NCBI RefSeq assembly: GCF_019649055.1
Contig: NW_026570369.1
Span: 230,914-294,913 of the forward strand
Length of the DNA: 64,000 bases
Direction: 5' to 3'
Source of the DNA: Paramacrobiotus metropolitanus
Taxonomy: Eukaryota > Tardigrada > Eutardigrada > Parachela > Macrobiotidae
Shown here piece after piece: positions 49,701 to 63,299 of this stretch (position 1 is the first letter of the stretch; each line of letters begins with the position of its first letter). The notes beneath the pieces are model-generated. The model worked only from the letters and a program-made list of their open reading frames with translations. It was not told the DNA's origin and searched no databases. The position numbers and the translations under genes were made by a program.

Positions 49701-52352
49701 TTTAAAATTTCCGAATAAGTAACGCTGTATTAATCTTTATACAATTTAACAAATAGCAAAAATTAATTTTTTTTCGTACATTTTTATGGCTGTTTATTAC
49801 TTCTAGTGTTTTGAGTATTCTAAATAAATTTCATTTTATTTTAAATGCGGTTAAGTATTATTTACTGAACTAGCACGATTTTCACGCGTTTTATTAATAA
49901 ATGCCTTTTCGCTCATTTAAGTGGAATTTTTTTGCCGGCGTGCGTCGAAAGGAATTTTCCGGAGCCCGGCATGCGCCGCGCGTAACGCAAAGGGAAAACA
50001 TTTAGCCATGATTTAACGCTCTGGCTTCCGGCGCATTTGAGGAGATGTTTTAAATAAAAAGTCGATAAGAAGCAAAAGCCATTTACAACGCTGGGTGTCC
50101 CCTCGGCACCGGCGCAGGGGCCTATATATACGTACACAGTATATTTATATGCGCATCGACCACCGCCAACCGCCGACCGGCTATTCAATTCAACGGGCAA
50201 ATATTGAACTGCAGCCATCGCCATCTTATCGGCAAAACATTATCATTGATTTTTGCTGTTCCCGCGCGATGGTAATTATTCCACCGATTCAAGTGCACAT
50301 CCCAGTACAATAAAACATTACTCCGAAAATTGTTGGTTAACCACTTGGTGCCACTCAATGACAGAAAAATCCCTAATTAAGATTTTCTGTTACTGTTACT
50401 GAAAAAATTTAATTAATAAATAAAATATTGCCACTAAAATTGCGCGGGCAACGCAAAAAATGCGATATATATTTTCGTGTTTTCCTGATTTCGATTATTT
50501 TGTACTACTAATAATTATTTGCGCGAATATTCTTCGTTTAAACTTGTATATATATAATAATAATAAAAATAATTAAAATCGTTATTTAAATTTACAACAG
50601 GTTCAGAATGCGTAAACCGCAACAAAATGAATTAAATTCTTTTCAGGTATTCCACTTTACTGTTTTTATTAAAATGGTGAAAATGATCTAAGTATAAATA
50701 CTTTGCCCTGTAAATTGAGTTTAAATAGGTTGATTTTAATGTGGATTTTTACGATGCCACTTATACAGGAAATTCGGTATTTTACTGGAATAGTGCGACT
50801 ATATAAAACGAAGAAATATGACGTTAATTGTGCACGCACCTCCGACACTGATTAACTCATCACGACATATCCCGCGTGCATATATGCAGCAAATGCCGGA
50901 AACAGTCCCGATTGAACACCACCGATTAATCCACCCACTCACAATCCCAACCGGCAAATGTCTCGCGTCATCACACGCACCGCATGATCAATAATAATCC
51001 CGTGCAACTGATGCCGGCAAAGACAAAACATGGAGTAAATATATTTTTGAAGAAAACTTTCTAGGAGCAGGACACAGATGTACATTAATGCAGAAAGCCG
51101 TTGTGGGAAACGTTTTCCTGAAAACCACTTGGTTGCGGTTGAAGATGATCGTGAAGGGTTCGGCAGGAAAGACGTGTGCGGAGCGGAATGTTGCAATCAG
51201 TAAAGGGCACAGCCGCACTTGGCGGTTGCCGGAATCCAACCGCGGATGAATGGGCGGTAACCTTTTTACAACTTTCACTACATCGCGACAACGATCTTAA
51301 TCGGCAATTGTTTTGGAAGCGGCAAGCGTCTTTTTTTGTACAGATTAATTTGCCATAAACGGCACATTTCCTAATGCAAATTTCGCAAAAACAAAGTAAA
51401 CGAAATTTAGAAAAAAGTACTCATTCGTCGATCAGTGCAAAAGCATTTATTAATTGCTAAAATAACAAAATTCTGGTCGTCTGAACGCGGAGTTTCGTAA
51501 ACAGTTTTGCGTATCGAATTTTAATATTTATTTTGACAGTAATTTTTAGTGGGTTAGTATTTGTACAGGATGTAATATTTATTTCTATTTATAGGTACTT
51601 ATATTTCAGTGTTTTTTTTGTAAAATTAAGTGTTTGTTTTTTTACATGAATTATTTTTTTCGATGGAGAATACCGCAGCAGTTTATTTGCCGTGGAAAAT
51701 CGATTTAACGTGGTTTATGGAAGCGATATCTAAACCGCAGCTAACTGTTGATCCACTTTTTTCTCCGGTGCTGTTAAAAATCGGGGAGGAAAAGCTCCGA
51801 TGACCCAGAGCGGAAGAAAGAGAGAGTGAGTGAGTGAACGGCGAGAAATATGAGCCAACGGAAGCATTGTATGAAAACGGCGCATTGCCGGCAATACTAT
51901 GCATTTGCGACGGTTTTCCCGTAAAACGATGCCCCATGTTCATTAACCTTGGGTCAACAAGTTGATTCAACTAACACCATCCAGTACACCCCACTGCCAT
52001 TTCTGACTCGGGTATCCTGTTTTCTGACTATTTTTTATCCCGATCGCACGACTTACTTTACCGACTTCGGAAAATGCCAATTATACCAACGCGACATGCC
52101 CCACCCGGCTCGTTTTAGCCGGCAATTATCGGTAAGGCGTGGATTCGTCCGTGACCTTTCGGGTACATAATTACAGACGGTGGAAATTAACACGCGTCTC
52201 ATTGGCTCATTTATGGTGCGCCGCTTTTAACGACAATCTTGATAACGGCGTAGACGACAGCGTTGCGCAAACGGATATTCAAACAATGGCCGTTTAAAGC
52301 CGGTTGCGTCACGACGGAGTTTGTTTGTGCAGCAGAAACCGGTTTACTGTCG

Positions 52353-52453
52353 ACCAGACAGCTTGCGCAACGGGGATATTCAGAACAAAGCCGAATATAT
52401 CCGGCTATTCCGAAACAAAGCAAAATATATCCGATTGCGCAACACTGTCTGGT
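52353..52453. repeat. ~100-bp inverted-repeat unit
   Basis: ACCAGACAGCTTGCGCAAC at the left matches the reverse complement of the right end (ACCAGACAGTGTTGCGCAA). GGATAT-type sequence follows inside both arms. A related TTGCGCAAACGGATATTC lies at about 52264. This is probably a small inverted-repeat element. Confidence 0.5.
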
Positions 52454-53276
52454 TTCTCAAATTTACAAAGGAAAATAAAAACCAGCGACCAACGGTACTA
52501 CACCGTCAACCGCGGCTTTTTAAGTGCACTTTTGATGACAGCGTCGTTGCGCTTGACTGGACAACATACACCCTGAGTACACTACACTGTACACACACGT
52601 CTGTACATGTAGACGTGTCCTGAAAATTCCCGGCACACATTGGCACACATGTTGGCATTCAAACAGCAACCGTCAAACAGCTGAGACCACGGTTGGCGTG
52701 CCGCGCGCTGGAACGGGAACAACGTGCGGAATTGTTGTTGTAACGGGGAATTAGCGGATACACAGAGATGTATGGGGAGGGAGAGAGTGGTTTAACCCTT
52801 TATACAAACCAGGCCTGGCTTCTGCCAGTCAACGTGGGTAATCCAATCAACGGGCGTGTGGACTGTTTTCATTATGAACTGGATTTTTCTCCTTAACGTA
52901 TTCTTTACGCTATAATCCGTGTGTGTGCGTGGAGGCTTTTGTGGATTTGAAAGGAGAATGACAATGGGCTGAGCCAATAGAAAATGTCAACGGTTGGATT
53001 GCTTTAGCGAGCAGTGCTTGTAAACGTTAGCATACTGTTCCGTTAAAAATTAAATTACACTGGTTTTTCTTTTTCGCGATTAAGAAGGAATTTAAACAGC
53101 AACGCTGAGTCGCTGACTATTCTTTATACCAAGATTTAATAAAAATCGCAATAAATAAAAATCTTGTTTACTAATCTCGTTTTATTTTTTTACAGTTATA
53201 AATATTACGCGCAGCAACAAATAAGTAACCAACCAAACCACATTTTCCAGAATGTTTTGGCATTTCCGAAATAAAA

Positions 53277-54883
<1,607 letters not shown>

Positions 54884-55366
54884 GTTTTTAAGCGTCACAC
54901 AGAATTAACGCGCGTGTACCAAGACGCTAATGTCCGTATACGAATTTGCAGTTGTCGATGTCGATGGATCTCGCGAAAGTTGACCTTTAGGTTCTTCGAG
55001 GAAAAGCGAGTTGTATCGTACAATTCGAAAAAATCACTGCCGCTGCCGCATATGTCTCGCTAATCGAATGCGCGATGGTACTAACAAAACTGTATTTTTT
55101 GCGGATTGTTTTAATTTCTGCACGATATGGGTTTTAGTTCTTCATCTGAATAAAACAGTAATAAATCCTTTCCATGAAATCTCAAATTAATTATTTCTGG
55201 CATTAATTTCAAGTGCTTCTGTATTTGGATCGGAAGACGCAAGATGTTGAGGATAGGTCACCTAGCAATTACGCATATATTTTCAGTAACAGGCGTCAAA
55301 AATTAAAATTTTCAGCAGTACTTAGCTTTTAAGCAAGAAAATTAATCTTGTCACAGAATATTCACG
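54884..55366. promoter_or_regulatory. shared 483-bp spacer between divergent genes
   Basis: RSPH1 starts at 54883 on the minus strand and a coiled-coil ORF starts at 55367 on the plus strand. The short spacer could be a two-way promoter. I see no clear TATA box or recognised factor site. The assignment is by position only. Confidence 0.35.
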
Positions 55367-55603
55367 ATGACTTCGCCATGCAACTGTCACTCTGAGAACC
55401 TCACCACCATCAGCCAGAAATGCCGGAAAAAAGAGCAAGAACTGGAAGCCCTCGACAACGTCATCCATTCTCTACAGCATAAACTCAACGAACTGCAGAC
55501 ACAGAACAGCACCGAAACGCGGGAAATTGCCATTTTACGCAAGGATTTAGCCGCGCTGGAAGCTGAGGAAAAAGAACTCCGCAGTTTATTGAATGTACAC
55601 TGA
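55367..55603 (+). CDS. small coiled-coil protein, 78 residues
   Basis: A single uninterrupted frame runs from an ATG in CACGATGA context. After a Cys-containing start (TSPCNCHSEN) the whole protein is a predicted amphipathic helix. Heptads of Leu, Ile and Val are seen in ELEALDNVIHSLQHKLNELQ, and charged pairs in AALEAEEKELRSLL. The stretch is GC-richer than its flanks, with codon-like composition, and lies head-to-head with RSPH1. I do not recognise the family. A short coiled-coil adaptor, such as a subunit of a larger complex, is possible. The alternatives are a chance ORF or one exon of a longer transcript; no good splice site or partner was found. Confidence 0.55.
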   Translation: MTSPCNCHSENLTTISQKCRKKEQELEALDNVIHSLQHKLNELQTQNSTETREIAILRKDLAALEAEEKELRSLLNVH

Positions 55604-56257
55604 ACTGTGCAATTCATTCATTGGTAATCATTTGATGTAAACTGGTCTCCATAATTATTGATGTTTACTTAAATTAAAATTAACTCCGCAATCTATTGAT
55701 ACTCATTTAACCTAAAAACATAATCTGAACCGTGATATTAGTTGCTTGATATTAATTCAATTTATACTGAACAACGCCATTTATTGATATTAATTTACCG
55801 TAAAAATAATTCTGCAGTTTCTTGATATTAATTTACCGTAAACTTAACTCCGTAATTTATTGATATTTATTTAACTTTAATTTATTGATATTTATTAAAC
55901 TTTAACTTTAATTATGTTAATATAATATAAACTAAACTCCACATTGTTTTGGTATTATTGTACATAATACAAACTGAGATCCGCAATTTATTGATATTTA
56001 TTCAACGTAAACAAAACTTTACGTTGAAAATTTATTGCACCAAATTAACTGAATCCCAAAATTTCCCCGCCACCATAAAATTATTTGGTTTGAACGGAAA
56101 TCTTCACCATCACTGTGTGCTCAAAAATTAACAAAAGTATCTAACAATTCGAGGTATTTTGCTCAGCCACAATTTTGTTAACAAAAACAAATCTGTCAGT
56201 ATTAAAATACAAAAATAATCTGTGGTTATTCCACGGAACGTTTAAATGAGAAACAAT
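55604..56257. other. AT-rich spacer between convergent genes
   Basis: This is AT-rich DNA with loosely repeated TTATTGATATT(A/T)ATTTA words, at about 55630-55990, spaced roughly 30-60 bp. It separates the coiled-coil ORF (plus) from the filamin 3' end (minus). No gene is seen. Confidence 0.45.
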
Positions 56258-59200
56258 TTACTGGCACTGCAGAATAAACGGGCTGCCGTTGACGTGATCA
56301 TCTCCGTATTTGACGATCAGCAGGTATTCCCCGCGTTCCTTCAACTCATAGGTCACCTCGTACGTGGCTTGACCTTTATACGTCATCTTCACTTCGTGCG
56401 CGTTGAGGATTTTCCCATACACACCCACCAGCAGCACGTTGTAGCCTGTGGAAGATATCGAATTTAACAAAACGGGTAAATCTTCGGAGCGTATAAACTT
56501 CTGAAATAATTCTCTACAGGGGAAAAAAATTATCGGGGAAAAACTGTGCAAAAATAATGCGGGAAAAATTCCACCGATTGTGTCATTAAATGTAAATACT
56601 TTTCAAACCGCCATACATTATCAAGGAAATAAAGAGCGTAAAAAAATGCGAAAACAATTATACGGATTGTGTCATTTAAATTTTTCGGGCGCGCTGCATG
56701 AACAGCTAATTAATATAAAATAAGAAAAAGGAAAAAATACCATGTAATTATGTAATACTAACATCAACACAGTACAGGCACAGGATTGCTTCACGGTGTT
56801 GGTTGTATTCACCAGAATATAAAATGTAAAATATAGATATGTACTTAGGGAATTCACATGTCGGATACGGACCGTACGCGTATAAAAACGAGAGAATCGT
56901 AGCGCGATGGATTGACTCACTATTGCTCAGTGGTAATTTTGGGAAATCCGCTTTAATTAACAGACGTTTTAAAATTCCTGTTTTAACCATTTGCCATAAT
57001 TTTTTAACGAAATTAAATTAATTGATCGGAGAGGTGTTTATAATAATATCAGGAAAAACGCAAAAGAGGAACATCCATGCGTTGGCGACGAACAGAAAAA
57101 GTTATCACTGTTCTCAATTAATGATTATTTTTCCTTTACTTATCAGAATCAAAAAATATGTACAGTATCGTTAAAAAATTTAAAAAAACATGTATATATC
57201 TAGAACGCTTAAATAAAAAGATAAAAAAATATGCAAGTAAACATACTTATATCAATACAAAAGAAATGATAAAATTCCGTAAAACAGTCTTAACTGAATA
57301 CAGCGGAGTAAATCTCCGGGAAAATGGAATAACTATTAAAAATCGCTCAACTTACCGGCCGCGTCAGCGCGGACCGTGAAGGTGTTGACCTGGTTGACGC
57401 GGGCCCGCTGCACGCCCTCCCCCACCAGCACCACCTTGGAGGCGTCGCCCTGTGCCAATCGCCGCCATGGCGCTCGGCAGTCCGTTCATCACGCTGCTTG
57501 TACTGCTGCCCAGGATGCTCTCAGTGCACACACTGGACACCGTCTCGCGCACCAGCCGCGTCTCGCGCCGGATAATCGTCGTACCGTCGCCGGACATTTC
57601 CTCGCTGACGGAATAATCCTCCGTCTTCTGGCCACCGGCCAATCCGCCGCCGTTCTTCATCAGAGAATAACTTCCGGTTGGATTTCCGGCGGTGATAATC
57701 AGGGGCTGACCGCGGACCGGCAACCCGTCCAGCGACATGCTCAGCGTGTGCGGTCCTACACCAAACATTATTTTCAAAAATTATTTTGTAAACAGAGCCT
57801 TAATTTGAACAAATTTTAAAAGAAATTTTGACTGTTTTTTGAGGTTGAATTAACTTTCCGTAAGAAAATCAAACTGAAATTATACTGTTAAAACGCCAGT
57901 TTATTTCTTCAATTATACTGTCAAATTATTTTTACATGGTTAAATATTGTACTGTTAAATTATTATGTTGTTGATTTATATTATGCTAGTATTTTTTGAC
58001 ATAAAATTTTTTTCATTATCACAATCCGTATTAAACCTTGTTATTATTAACAGATTTATTAACACGATTAGTCAAGAAAAGGATCACAGGAAGGTGCGCG
58101 TTTAGAAAAATTTAACTATTCATTTTTGTGAGCTCTATTTACTCATTCAAAAAATTTACCGAACCAGTGAATGCGAAATCACTACAGCGATAGCGAATCT
58201 GAATGATGCATGCGACGATGACGACAAATAACGGCCATAGCATACAGCCATTACACTACGAATTTGTCCAAATCTATCGATTATTAATAAAGCAATTAAT
58301 TAGAAGAAAAACGCCGTTTCGGACACACATCAAAATGCACGATGATGCAGCAGCATGAAATCGTTGAGAGAAATAAAAAATTCCGTTTTAATATTTTAAA
58401 AGAGAAATACGATTTACACCAAAATATGTAACCGGAGAACTTATTCGTAGCGGCAATTTCACATCGTACGAAACATTAGGACGCTTACCTTCTTCAAATA
58501 CACTGCAGGAGACGTTATACAATCCCGGGCTCTTTTCCGATACCAGCGCTTCACCGGAAATTCCACTGGGCGAATGAATGACCACCTTCAGCGCGGCGCT
58601 TTCCCCCACCGACGCATCACGACAGTCCACCAGAAATTCGCTTAGCGTATTCAACGCCACATCTGCAAAAGCAATAAAACCTGCATACAGAATTTTTATA
58701 AATTTGAATAAAATACAAATATAAACAAAACTGCACCGGCAACAGTTTTAAAATAAATAATTCAACAAATTTTACAAATGAAACAAAAGATGCACAGATT
58801 TTCTGAAACGCACAGCAACAGTAATTATCAGAAAGGAGACGTATAGAAAACATTAATTTATAAATTTTCAAAAACCAAACTGATACTTTTATAAATTATA
58901 AAAAAGAATGCCTACAAAAAACGCACAAAAGAAATGCGCAGATGTTCGAGAAACTGAGAAAGCACAGCAACAACAATTTATCGTTAAGCAAAGATCAGAT
59001 AAAAGAAAACAGTCACTGCACTACGAAAATCTCCCAAATCACCAAATTATTATGTAGCATTACTTCGTGAAGCTCGATTCCTATAATCACCGTCACTATA
59101 TTTTTAAAAAAACGTATAGAAGTATAAAATAAGTAAATATTACATGAGAAAAAAATTTATAAGCGTTTATAAATAAAATGAAACTAGATAAAAGTATAAG

Positions 59201-59594
59201 AAGAAAAAATAAAACGAGAACGTAGTCGTACAACAACAATAGTTCTATAAAAAACGTGGCATTACGTACTTGTCTGGAAGCCGATAATCCGCAGTGAACT
59301 CATCTCCAAGCTGGACAGGAAGTTATCGTTGGAACGCGAGGACCGCGGTGACAAGAGTGACGGGCCCACCGCCGTGGAACTGCGAACCGGAATCTACAAA
59401 AAGATTAAGCACACAAAAAGTTAATATTAATACTAACTAGTATAGAAGGTCGTAACCGCCCTTAGTGCAAGCGAGCGAGCGTGTAAGACTTTTTTGTGGA
59501 AAAACTTCTTTGGATAAAACACCAACAACAGTAAACATGCGGGGGTCTGTCTTACCGTTCCCAGCTGCATCATATGCTGGGACATATCGGTAAG
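56258..59594 (-). CDS. filamin, 3' end of the gene with the last Ig repeat
   Basis: Exons on the minus strand: 59594-59556 (tentative), 59393-59270, 58662-58489, 57755-57356, 56445-56258. A Ser/Pro-rich linker is followed by a filamin Ig repeat (VALNTLSEFLVDC, VVIHSPSG, EEGPHTLSMSLDGLPVRG, QPLIITAG), then a hinge of about 80 residues. The final repeat starts at DASKVVLVGEGV and continues across the last intron into NVLLVGVYG, VTYELKERGEYLLIVKYGDD and HVNGSPFILQCQ. The last part resembles Ig24 of vertebrate filamins, the dimerisation repeat. Filamins cross-link actin and anchor membrane receptors. Exon 57755-57356 is 400 bases, one more than phase allows: the frame of the hinge does not continue into DASKVV, with the break near 57445-57455. 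The 5' part of the gene must lie to the right but no further Ig exon is visible in the window. Confidence 0.8.
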
Positions 59595-60685
59595 CTGTTT
59601 ACGTCAGACGTCCTATACTATGTCGGTCCTGGCACCGACTTTCAGAATAAGACGACCGTATTTGTTTGTACATCCTTTTATTGGGTATAAACAGGGTATA
59701 GAAGGGTACATCCTTTCATTGGGTAATGAAGTCTGCTGTAAATTTTTATTAAGAACCCACAGCAAAACCCGATAAATGATCTCATACAATTCTGGCAACC
59801 CGCAAACTTGTCTGTTTGTTATAGACAAAAAGCGATTATTAAACAGATGTCTGTCTGTGCAGAAGTAGCGTTAACTATTTTAAAATTAAACATGTTCAGG
59901 CTACCGGGTCACACCGGGTCATAGCCGGCTTAGTGAGGTCAGCCCACTGACGACATTGACGTCCACGGACACGACCACCAGTACTGACAGGTAACTTAGC
60001 GGTGACGGGACTTATAACATTGAGATTTTGTTTGTGAGTGCGGTCGGCCGAATGGAATGTTTTGGAGAATAGCAAAGCCGGTTTTTGCACGCAGGAAAGA
60101 GTAGGCAGTCGAGAACGGGTTGGCAGTCTGACATAACGCGCTTAGCTCCAAAGGGGTAGTGGATAGTCGGAGCAGTGAGAAAAATCGTTGAGCACAGCTG
60201 GCCTAGCGCAAGCCGGTCTTGGGATAGCAGCCAAAAGCATCATGGTCACAGGGAGTGCTGACCGGCATGTTTTAAGATTTTGAGCCAGCTCTTCAACTTG
60301 ACGGCCGCAACCAGCCAGTAAACAATGCTACACCTGGCGGCGTAAGGGATGGTCCCGAAAGAGCAAAGAGAGTCGCGAAGCGAAAAAATGAAACGAGAAT
60401 AAAACATATCCTTATTTCAAATACAATATAGAAGAAACACTATTCCACTCAGTGGGATGCATTTCTGCTGTGACTGCAAGAGATAAGGAGAGTAGTTGGC
60501 CTTCACTTCGCGGAAAGCGCAGGCTTAAAGCAGTTGAATGTAAAAGTATGATTCAAGTAACAAAAAGTGGTTACTCAAGTAAAAGCAAAAAAACAAGGGT
60601 AAGTGGTGGCGGAAAATGATATAGTAATTATGGTAATAACCGATAAGGTACTACTTACGACGGAAAACGATAAAGTAACTGGCAG
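59595..60685. other. region without a recognised exon
   Basis: This could be a filamin intron or upstream DNA. The words GGGTACATCCTTT and ATTGGGTA occur twice, near 59669 and 59713. No Ig-repeat coding or other domain was found. Confidence 0.35.
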
Positions 60686-60904
60686 TTAAACAACGAATAA
60701 ATGAATGCAAAAGCCAACTTTTCCAAAACCCATTCGAGTCCATGATTTTGGGATGTCAGAGCCACTGCAGTTAAACAACAGTGGCTCTTGATTTTCTTGC
60801 GCATACTGGCATGCGGAAGATTTGAAACAACGAAATTCGGTTCCGGTGATGAATAAAAGCAGGAGCAGATACGCGAAAATTTGTTTGAAAATGGCGGTTT
60901 GCAT
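60686..60904 (-). CDS. possible small secreted Cys-containing protein or first exon
   Basis: Starting at the ATG at 60904, the frame encodes about 72 residues: a clear signal peptide (FAYLLLLLFITG after a short Lys-containing start), then a stretch with several Cys (FRCFKSSACQY, LLFNCSGSDIPKSW, GFCIH) and a stop at 60686. The C-x-Y...L-x-F-N-C-S-G-S-D-I-P pattern resembles the N-cap of secreted leucine-rich-repeat proteins, so this may be the first exon of such a gene. No downstream LRR exon was found. A chance ORF cannot be excluded. Confidence 0.3.
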   Translation of the reverse strand: MQTAIFKQIFAYLLLLLFITGTEFRCFKSSACQYAQENQEPLLFNCSGSDIPKSWTRMGFGKVGFCIHLFVV

Positions 60905-63299
60905 TTGACAAAGCATACAGTGAATATTTGACACTCAATTTTTTGCGTTTAGTGGCGGGGCTATCTGGCTGCGGTGGTCTTTTCGTGCCCTATTCGGTGG
61001 CACAGTGGCTTCGCAACCCGTAATCAATCGCCGATAGTGTCGGTTTGCCACCCTTAGCCAGCAGGCTGTAGACTTAGGTAACTATCCTGGTTAGCATACC
61101 AAGGGTCTCCCGGGTAGGCCTTGTTCTTTTCTACCTTGTCCGTGGGAATGGAACGACGACTTGCCGTCACTTCAGGTAACGGATGCTTTGAACGATATCC
61201 GTATCGCAGTGCCAAATCTGGCATTCTACCGTTAAGCAAGGATAGTCGGAGCCGTCCAAGGGGGTGGCATTTATTTCTTTCCCCTCATTCCGGCTGTTGA
61301 ACTGTAATTTCCGCGCATAAGGGCTCGTCATTGGTGGCAAATTTTTTCAGGGCCCTCGTTTTCATGAGATGCTCTTTGCCACATGTTCTGCACGATGCTG
61401 GTATCTTGTTTTCCAGATGGGTGCGGGTATTCCATGGACCGGCAGGTAGGCCTGTTTAAATCTAAGCGCGGAATTTCAAAGCCATGTGGTACAGGGATCC
61501 CATACTCCATAAACTCCATGTGGAGGACTATTGCCTGTCTTCCCGCCTGATGGCTTCTTCCTTTTAGGGTGTTGGGGGGAGCAGAGATAGCCGTGTGATC
61601 AGCTTCAATTTCGTTTTTTCTCCACTGCCTCTGGGGTTTTGGTATCGGGATAGGCTGGGGCACCCCATAGGTGCAGCTGGTTCGGTTTGCAAGCCATTCT
61701 TTCTGTTTGCGGTTTTGTCTGTGTGGAGGTTTCAGCTCCATGTCAATTATTGCGGTTGTTGGCGTCGGCCATATGTGGATCTGATGTGTCAATGCTCGGA
61801 CGATTTTTGTCTACTCCGGTCGAGTTTAGGAAAACAACTTCTCGAATCACTGATCTACCAGTTATTAAAGGGATTTGTCTGCAGTTATTTGTAGCTGGTC
61901 TGCTTCAACTCGAGTCTTCATGCGGGACTTGAGAGCCGTCTCTCGATGTCGTATCACAGTTACCCAGGTTTTGCACATCCCGACGGGCGGCTTTTTGCTG
62001 CTGTGAGCTGCGGCCACGTTTTCTTGAGTGAGATAATTATGTTGTACAGCTCCAGCAACCACCATAGGCTTTTCAACGGAGTGTATCTTTTGCTAGAGTT
62101 TAGTTCTGGCTCGAGGAACCTGGCAAGGATCTGCATCCTGCGGCACGATACTAAAACGATACGGGTACTTCCAAAAATTGTTGACGGATCGCTCCAAGTT
62201 TTGTCTGGTCGAATCTTTCGATACTCACTGACGCGAATTTACTGGTGGTTCAGTGGTGCCTCAATATCTTTAATTGGTTAACCGATCCTGCCGAAAAGCG
62301 GTGAAAGCAAGTTCAAATGGCCGGTAAAAGATCTGTTAAAATAACCAAAAAAATTTTACGAAGGGCTTGTCAAGGCTGGACCCAGATTAAGGATCGACTG
62401 CCGATCCACACTTCAATTCTGCAGAACAGTTTGGTACGATGCCATTCTGGCGACTCGTCGGTAAGGACGGAGTTTATTTCGCTCAGCAACTCCAGTTAAA
62501 CTTAATCGGAGTCAATTGAACGATTGGGTTTGCAATCGCTTGATTCTACGTTGCATAAATTGGACGTTGCATTATTGGATACTACGTTGCAATATTTACC
62601 TTTAATCTTTAGTGACGGTATCCTGTGATTGTGATAAATGGCTTTAAGTAAGTTTCATAGCGGCAGCCACAAATTTGTTTGAAGCTCGCCTCAAAAGGCG
62701 CAATAAATCGAAACCTGCTTGAACTGTTGCAACTGTCGAGCTGCGGGTTCTAGTGGTGGGTCAACCACCGATCAAGATTAAACCGCCAATTCAGGTTCTT
62801 GTATACCTTGTGATAGCGACATCGGGTTTGCTTGTGAACGTGATGCGTTTGGTCATATTCTTCTTGCAGCTGGCAACGATTCGGACGTCGCCAGATGCAT
62901 CAAAAATGTTGCATCTGTCTTTCATTTTATTAACAAAACAAATAAAAATTGCTTTATTTCCTGGTCCGTGTCACGCGAGTACTATCAGTTTTTACGGAGT
63001 CTCGACCCATCAGTGAGTAGCAGTCTCGAGATGGCGACGGCACAGCCGTAGAAGTTTGAGCAGCAGGTAGATTGGCTTCGATTGGGCCGGCTGGATTCTA
63101 AAATACAGCCGAGGTTTATGCCTGCTTGGTCTTTCTGCATTTTGGGAACCAAGCAAGTGCCTACTGAAAGCTTGCCGGAAAAAACATTTTAAAATTTGAA
63201 CCTTCTCCCTTTTACAATGCTCAACGCCGTTTAGATATATCAAAAATTCTTCAGTTTTGTTAAACGTTGTTCCCGTGATTTATTTTTTCCGTCGTGAAA
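60905..63299. other. 2.4 kb without a recognised gene
   Basis: Base composition is more even than in the neighbouring introns, and open frames occur on both strands (for example 61328-61792 minus, 61595-61894 plus), but none shows a domain, motif or splice partner I recognise. Decayed mobile elements are a possible source. Confidence 0.35.

Larger units (their letters stand above)
43071..53276. other. 10.2-kb AT-rich intergenic region upstream of neurexin
   Basis: No ORF here shows a recognisable domain or a convincing splice partner. Neurexin promoter and noncoding 5' exons are expected in the left part. GC-richer patches at about 43660-43980, 44690-45240, 45950-46340, 47540-47950, 50080-50300, 50830-51260 and 51690-52200 stand out from the AT background and are candidate regulatory islands. 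I cannot identify individual sites. Confidence 0.45.

Noticed and set aside
61328-61792. 154-codon minus-strand ORF as a retroelement gag or pol fragment
   Set aside because: No catalytic, zinc-knuckle or other motif is visible and composition alone is not evidence.
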